From Micromonospora sonchi (lineage in GTDB: Bacteria; Actinomycetota; Actinomycetes; Mycobacteriales; Micromonosporaceae), in the NCBI RefSeq assembly GCF_014646235.1, contig NZ_BMNB01000002.1, forward strand, positions 62,001 to 126,000: DNA of 64,000 nt, given 5' to 3'. Within the stretch, counting starts at the first letter, position 1. Every line of letters begins with the position of its first letter. The notes under the pieces were generated by a model. That model did not search any database and was not told the origin of the DNA. It worked only from the letters and a program-made list of their open reading frames with translations. Made by a program: the position numbers and the translations under genes. Shown piece by piece: positions 60,191-64,000 of the stretch.

Positions 60191-61641
60191 CGCCGAGCCC
60201 CCACCGACGACGGGTTGATCCGCAACACCCGACTGACCCGGCCCCGCCAGCTCGCCAGGAAGTTCTGCTGCACCTTCAGCTCCTGCTCCAATCGGGTCAC
60301 TCGCTCTTCGAGTGACGTCTGTCCGCGTGGTTCGCGGAACGGTGGTTCGAACGCGTAGGCGTTGCGCTCCACATCGCCCTCGTGCCCCTGTCGCAGCCAA
60401 CGCAGGCGGGACATCACCTGGCGACGCCCGACGACGTCGGAGGCCATCAGGGTGTGGACCGGCCCGGGGAACTTGGCGGCGGCCAGCGCCGCGTCGTAGG
60501 CCGGGTTCGCCTTGCCCGGCTGGAAGACGTGCTCGAGATCGTTGTGTTCCAGGAACCGCACGTAGGTCGCGAAGGTCTCGGCCTGCCGCGGCTCGAAGGC
60601 GTCGAAGTCGGCCTCCTCGTAGAGCCGTTGCGCGTCGATGTCGGGCGGCAGGTCGGCGTAGAGGCGGTAGGGGATGCCGTGGTACTCGGAGAGTTCGACG
60701 GTACGGGAGTCGTGTGCCAGCACCACCGAGGGCGTACCGGCCAGCACTCCGGCGACGTTGCCGTGGATGCGCGTGCCGAAGGCGAAGTGCTGCTCGGCCA
60801 TGAACTCGACCCAGGTCGACGCGTCCACGAAGAAGCGCATCCGGTCGGTCTCGTAGAGCGGGTGTTCGGTGTGGATCGGCATCCGCGGGTTGCCGATCTT
60901 GGCGGGGTTCTCCCCCCACAGCATGAGAGCGAGCCGGTGATGCTGCTGAGGCACGATGACGCTGTTGGGGTAGCGGGTGGTGTTGGCCTCGACGAGCCGG
61001 TCGACCCCCTTGACCTTCGGGGTGTAGGAGATGGCCATCGGGCTGTCGTACGCCAGTCGGTCGACCTTGCGCACCAGCGGCCCCAGCGGCCCGTTGCCGA
61101 ACATCGACGGGCAGCCGATCACTCGCACGTGCTCGTCGCCGAAGCCCAGGTACTTCAACATGCGCGCGGTGTACTCGCCGCGCACCCCGATTGAGGCGGA
61201 GCGGTCGAGGACGGCCCGGGTGAACCGCTTGACGACGCGCTTGTACTCGTCGGGCAGGGTGTCGAACTCGGTGCCGTACGGCAGCTGGGCCCCGATGCCG
61301 ACCACCGTGACCGGGATCTTCAGCCGCTCGATGACCTTGGCGAGCCGCTCCAGGTGCGGCAGAAAGGTGTCCCGGTAGGAGTTCGCCATCGGCAGGACGA
61401 ACCGGTCGAACTCCTCATTCGTCCGGTCGATGTACCGGCCCAGATGGATGGGCCGCTCATGGACGTACGAGTTGGCGACCAGTTCGGCGTCGGGCACGCT
61501 CAGGGCCCGGAACACCGCGCTGTAGAAGAGCATGTTGCCGGAGTTCGACCCGAAGACGCCCAGCCTCGACGTGGCCAGGCTCTGCTCGTGCGACAGCACG
61601 GTCAGCGGGCTCTTGCCGGCGCGGATGAGGATACGAGTCAT
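60187..61641 (-). CDS. polysaccharide pyruvyl transferase family protein
   Basis: The product is 484 residues from the ATG at 61641 (MTRILIRAGKSPLT), with GAGG upstream. Features are SNSGNMLFYSAVFRAL (about 37-52), PVTVVGIGAQLPYG, SIGVRGEYTARMLKYLGF, VRVIGCPSMF and FGTRIHGNVAGVLAGTPSVVLAHDSRT, the order of the WcaK/CsaB-type fold. A coiled-coil-like C-terminal end (LEERVTRLEQELKVQQN) follows. It should add pyruvate ketals or related groups to a surface glycan, together with the overlapping glycerophosphotransferase gene. Confidence 0.85.
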   Translation of the reverse strand: MTRILIRAGKSPLTVLSHEQSLATSRLGVFGSNSGNMLFYSAVFRALSVPDAELVANSYVHERPIHLGRYIDRTNEEFDRFVLPMANSYRDTFLPHLERLAKVIERLKIPVTVVGIGAQLPYGTEFDTLPDEYKRVVKRFTRAVLDRSASIGVRGEYTARMLKYLGFGDEHVRVIGCPSMFGNGPLGPLVRKVDRLAYDSPMAISYTPKVKGVDRLVEANTTRYPNSVIVPQQHHRLALMLWGENPAKIGNPRMPIHTEHPLYETDRMRFFVDASTWVEFMAEQHFAFGTRIHGNVAGVLAGTPSVVLAHDSRTVELSEYHGIPYRLYADLPPDIDAQRLYEEADFDAFEPRQAETFATYVRFLEHNDLEHVFQPGKANPAYDAALAAAKFPGPVHTLMASDVVGRRQVMSRLRWLRQGHEGDVERNAYAFEPPFREPRGQTSLEERVTRLEQELKVQQNFLASWRGRVSRVLRINPSSVGARR

Positions 61642-61744
61642 GAGCGGACCTCGGGCACCGTACGGCTGAACCGCCATCTCGTCGATCGGTACATCTCATC
61701 CTCCCCTTGAAGGCGCGCGAGGCGACCCGGGTACCGCGGCAACA

Positions 61745-61780
61745 GGAGTCGACGCCGGCGGTAGGCCCGACGTCGACTCC
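61745..61780. terminator. hairpin in the 320-bp gap before the pyruvyl transferase gene
   Basis: GGAGTCGACG (61745-61754) pairs with CGTCGACTCC (61771-61780) and the stem extends by three more pairs past one mismatch. It lies upstream of the pyruvyl transferase start (61641) and downstream of the Lrp gene (stop 61962). It may end the Lrp transcript or form a leader structure. The remaining 61781-61961 holds no gene; a GAGTG/CACTC inverted pair lies at 61912-61926. Confidence 0.5.
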
Positions 61781-61961
61781 TCGTTCAGGTCCTGCTAACG
61801 CAAAATTCGGCTTGGATCCTAGCCTCGCCGGCCGCGAGTCGACCGCACCGGGGGTGGCTGGATTCAGCCCTGCTCGACCCGTTCGACCAGATCACGGGCC
61901 GCCCGACCGGTGAGTGGTCAGTCACTCTCCGCCGCAGGCCGGCGGCGGTCGCCGTACGGGG

Positions 61962-62516
61962 TCAGGCGGAGGGCTCGTTCGACCCACGGTGCCGGTGATT
62001 GAGCGTATCCGGACCGACCTTCGGCGGACGGTGCTCGTACGGCGTGGAGAGCACGACCGTGGTGCGGGTGGTGACATTGGCGGAGGTACGTATCTCCTGG
62101 AGCAGCCGCTCCAGATCCGCCGGACCGGCCACCCGCACCAGCAGCAGGTAGAAGTCCTCCCCCGCCACCGAGTAGCACGAATCGATTTCCGGCAGGTGGG
62201 CCAGCCGCTCCGGGGCGTCGTCGGGTTGCGACGGGTCGAACGGCCGGATCGCCACGAAGGCGGTCAGCGGCAGGTCGAGCGCCTCGAAGGAGACCCGCGC
62301 GGCGTACCCCTTGAGCACGCCGCGCTGCTCCAGCCGGCGCACCCGCTGGTGCACAGCGGAGACCGACAGGCCGACCCTCTCCGCGAGGTCCGTGTATGAC
62401 AGCCGGCCGTCCGCGGTCAGCGCGGCGACGATGGCCCGGTCGATCTCCTCCACGGCGTGCAAACTTACCGGGTACGAGCCGTCAGCGCGACGACCCGCCC
62501 GCCGAGCGTCACTCAC
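61962..62516 (-). CDS. Lrp/AsnC family transcriptional regulator
   Basis: The 184-residue product has the AsnC helix-turn-helix (EEIDRAIVAALTADGRLSYTDLAERVGLSVSAVHQRVRRL, about 23-60) and the RAM ligand-binding domain (about 75-150, with FYLLLVRVAGPADLERLLQEIR). It lies 13 bp after the acyl-CoA dehydrogenase gene in the same direction, so the two are probably one transcript. Such regulators respond to amino acids, and an amino-acid catabolic role is likely. Confidence 0.88.
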   Translation of the reverse strand: MSDARRAGRRADGSYPVSLHAVEEIDRAIVAALTADGRLSYTDLAERVGLSVSAVHQRVRRLEQRGVLKGYAARVSFEALDLPLTAFVAIRPFDPSQPDDAPERLAHLPEIDSCYSVAGEDFYLLLVRVAGPADLERLLQEIRTSANVTTRTTVVLSTPYEHRPPKVGPDTLNHRHRGSNEPSA

Positions 62517-62529
62517 GACGGACCGTCGG

Positions 62530-63672
62530 TCAGTCTGCCGCCAGGGCCCGGGAGATCACCAGACGCTGGATCTGGTTGGTGCCCTCGACGATCTGGAGCA
62601 CCTTCGCCTCGCGCATGTACCGCTCCACCGGGTGGTCGGCCACGTAACCCGCGCCGCCGAGCACCTGCACCGCGTCGGTGGTCACCCGCATCGCCACGTC
62701 GGTGGCGAACAGCTTCGCCTTGGCCGCCTCGACCGAGTACGGCCGGGCGGCGTCGCGCAGCCGGGCCGCGGCCAGGGTCAACGCCCGGGCGGCGGAGATC
62801 TGGGTGGCCAGGTCGGCCAGGGTGAACCCGAGCCCCTGGAAGTCGATGATCGAGCGGCCGAACTGCCGACGTTGCCGGGCGTAGTCCACCGCGTAGTCCA
62901 GCGCCGCCTGGGCCAGGCCCACCGCGCAGGCGGCGATGCCGAGCCGACCGGAATCCAGGGCGGACATGGCGATGGTGAAGCCGTTGCCCTCGCCACCGAT
63001 GAGCCGGTCCGCCGGCACCCGGGCCTCGTCGAAGGCGAGTTGCGCCACCGGCGAGGAGCGCAGGCCCATGGTGCGCTCGGCGGCCTGCGGGTGGATGCCG
63101 GGCGTGGCCCGGTCGGCGAGCAGGCAGGAGATGCCCCGCGCGCCCGGTCCGCCGGTGCGGCAGAAGATGTTGTAGAAGTCGGCCACCTGGGCGTGGGTGA
63201 TCCATGCCTTGGTGCCCGAGACGACGTACGCGTCGCCGTCGCGGACCGCCTTCGTGGTCAGCGCGGCGGCGTCCGAGCCACCCTGTGGCTCGGACAGACA
63301 GTAGGCGCCCAGCAGTTCGCCGCCGATCATGTCGGGCAGCAGCTTGCGCTGCTCCTCGGTGCCGAAGGCGGCGACCGGGTGGCAGGAGAGGGTGTGCACG
63401 CTGATCGCCTCGGCGACCGCGAGCCAGCGGCTGGCCAGGATCTCCAGCACCTGGAGGTAGACCTCGTACGGCTGGGCGGCGCCGCCGTACTCCTCGGGGT
63501 AGGGCAGGCCGAGCAGGCCGGCCCGGCCCAGGGTGCGCAGCACCTCCCGGGGGAACTCGGCGCGCTGCTCGTGCGCGACGGCCTTCGGGGCGAGTTCCCG
63601 GTCGGCGATCTCGGTGGCCAACTCCAGCAGGTCGTGGGCCTCGGCGGTGGGCAGGATCCGGTCGACAGTCAT
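62530..63672 (-). CDS. acyl-CoA dehydrogenase
   Basis: The 380-residue flavoenzyme has the ACAD layout: an N-terminal helical domain, a central beta domain with the FAD motif AYCLSEPQGGSDAAALTTKA (about 129-148), and C-terminal helices with RRQFGRSIIDFQGLGFTLADLA (about 267-288). The catalytic base Glu lies in IVEGTNQIQRLV near the end. It dehydrogenates acyl-CoA esters from fatty- or branched-chain-acid degradation. The start overlaps the M24 peptidase gene by 4 bp (ATGA). Confidence 0.93.
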   Translation of the reverse strand: MTVDRILPTAEAHDLLELATEIADRELAPKAVAHEQRAEFPREVLRTLGRAGLLGLPYPEEYGGAAQPYEVYLQVLEILASRWLAVAEAISVHTLSCHPVAAFGTEEQRKLLPDMIGGELLGAYCLSEPQGGSDAAALTTKAVRDGDAYVVSGTKAWITHAQVADFYNIFCRTGGPGARGISCLLADRATPGIHPQAAERTMGLRSSPVAQLAFDEARVPADRLIGGEGNGFTIAMSALDSGRLGIAACAVGLAQAALDYAVDYARQRRQFGRSIIDFQGLGFTLADLATQISAARALTLAAARLRDAARPYSVEAAKAKLFATDVAMRVTTDAVQVLGGAGYVADHPVERYMREAKVLQIVEGTNQIQRLVISRALAAD

Positions 63673-64000
63673 AGCGCGATGAGCTCCGTGGGGGTGGTGT
63701 TGAGCCGTCGTACGCCGTCCGTCGTGCAGACGACGATGTCCTCGATCCGGGCGCCGTGCCGCCCGGCCAGGTAGATGCCCGGTTCGACGGAGAAGGTCAT
63801 TCCCGCCGCCAACGGGCGGTCGTTGCCCGCCACCAGGTACGGCTCCTCGTGGCCGTCCAGGCCGATGCCGTGACCGGTGCGGTGCAGGAAGGCGGCGCCG
63901 TGTCCGGCGGCGGCGATCGGCTCACGGGCGGCGGCGTCGACGGCCTCCGCGCTCACCCCGGGGCGGACCGCCGCCACGGCGGCGCGCTGCGCGTCGTGCA
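63669..64000 (-). CDS. M24 family metallopeptidase (Xaa-Pro aminopeptidase-like), C-terminal part
   Basis: Only the last 109 codons are in the window; the gene begins beyond base 64000. Visible metal ligands of the pita-bread fold are His in HRTGHGIGLDGHEEPYL, Glu in FSVEPGIYLAGRHG and Glu in RIEDIVVCTTDG. This matches Xaa-Pro dipeptidases and aminopeptidases. Its stop overlaps the acyl-CoA dehydrogenase start, so the three genes to 61962 probably form one operon. Confidence 0.9.
   Translation of the reverse strand, partial: HDAQRAAVAAVRPGVSAEAVDAAAREPIAAAGHGAAFLHRTGHGIGLDGHEEPYLVAGNDRPLAAGMTFSVEPGIYLAGRHGARIEDIVVCTTDGVRRLNTTPTELIAL

Overview
The window is very GC-rich, with strong G/C bias at third codon positions, frequent GTG starts and many 4-bp GTGA/ATGA gene overlaps. 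Together with RbpA, separate Lnt and polyprenol-phosphate-mannose synthase genes, a SARP regulator and an F420-type nitroreductase domain, this points to a filamentous actinobacterium, most likely Micromonospora or a close relative in the Micromonosporaceae. No rRNA, tRNA, CRISPR array or complete insertion sequence was seen.

Layout. 1-8.0 kb: the start of a secreted protein, then a four-gene ABC system (two giant FtsX-type permeases, two ATPases). The two permease genes are joined by a duplicated repeat that forms a relay of overlapping mini-ORFs. 8.0-18.1 kb is a mosaic accessory stretch: a tyrosine recombinase, a long hairpin repeat, a DUF6069-like membrane protein with a tandem operator, a broken TOPRIM gene, MarR and TetR regulators, a lipid-linked-sugar glycosyltransferase, an FkbM methyltransferase, an HNH protein, an N-terminally truncated WYL regulator, gene remnants, and a GlxA-type regulator divergent from a cupin. 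18.6-20.6 kb: an ABC exporter.

20.7-30.7 kb is the most interesting part. It holds three different ATP-grasp ligases, a 595-residue protein I cannot place, an MFS exporter and a large SARP/NB-ARC/TPR regulator, whose upstream region carries two groups of heptamers repeated every 11 bp. I read this as a small-peptide (ATP-grasp ligase) natural-product cluster with its own activator and export. 31.0-33.3 kb: a nitroreductase-hemerythrin fusion, a DUF1992 protein and a LysE exporter.

33.3-43.0 kb is a glycoside locus: GH42 beta-galactosidase, GH31 alpha-xylosidase-like enzyme, ROK regulator, GH3 enzyme and LacI regulator, with matching operator-like palindromes. The enzyme set suits intracellular breakdown of xyloglucan-type oligosaccharides. 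43.1-48.6 kb holds housekeeping genes: a zinc-ribbon/coiled-coil protein, a PPOX-like protein, RbpA, FxsA, Ppm1 and Lnt.

49.1-57.4 kb encodes a lysine aminomutase pathway. KamA makes beta-lysine, KamD/KamE moves the second amino group, Kdd oxidises the product, and Kal acts on the aminoacyl-CoA. A MutL/GlmL-type protein probably reactivates the B12 enzyme. The usual cleavage enzyme Kce is absent, and a YtcJ-like amidohydrolase sits in the operon. 57.4-64 kb: CsbD, a histidine phosphatase, a pair of cell-surface glycopolymer enzymes, an Lrp regulator, an acyl-CoA dehydrogenase and the C-terminal end of an M24 peptidase.
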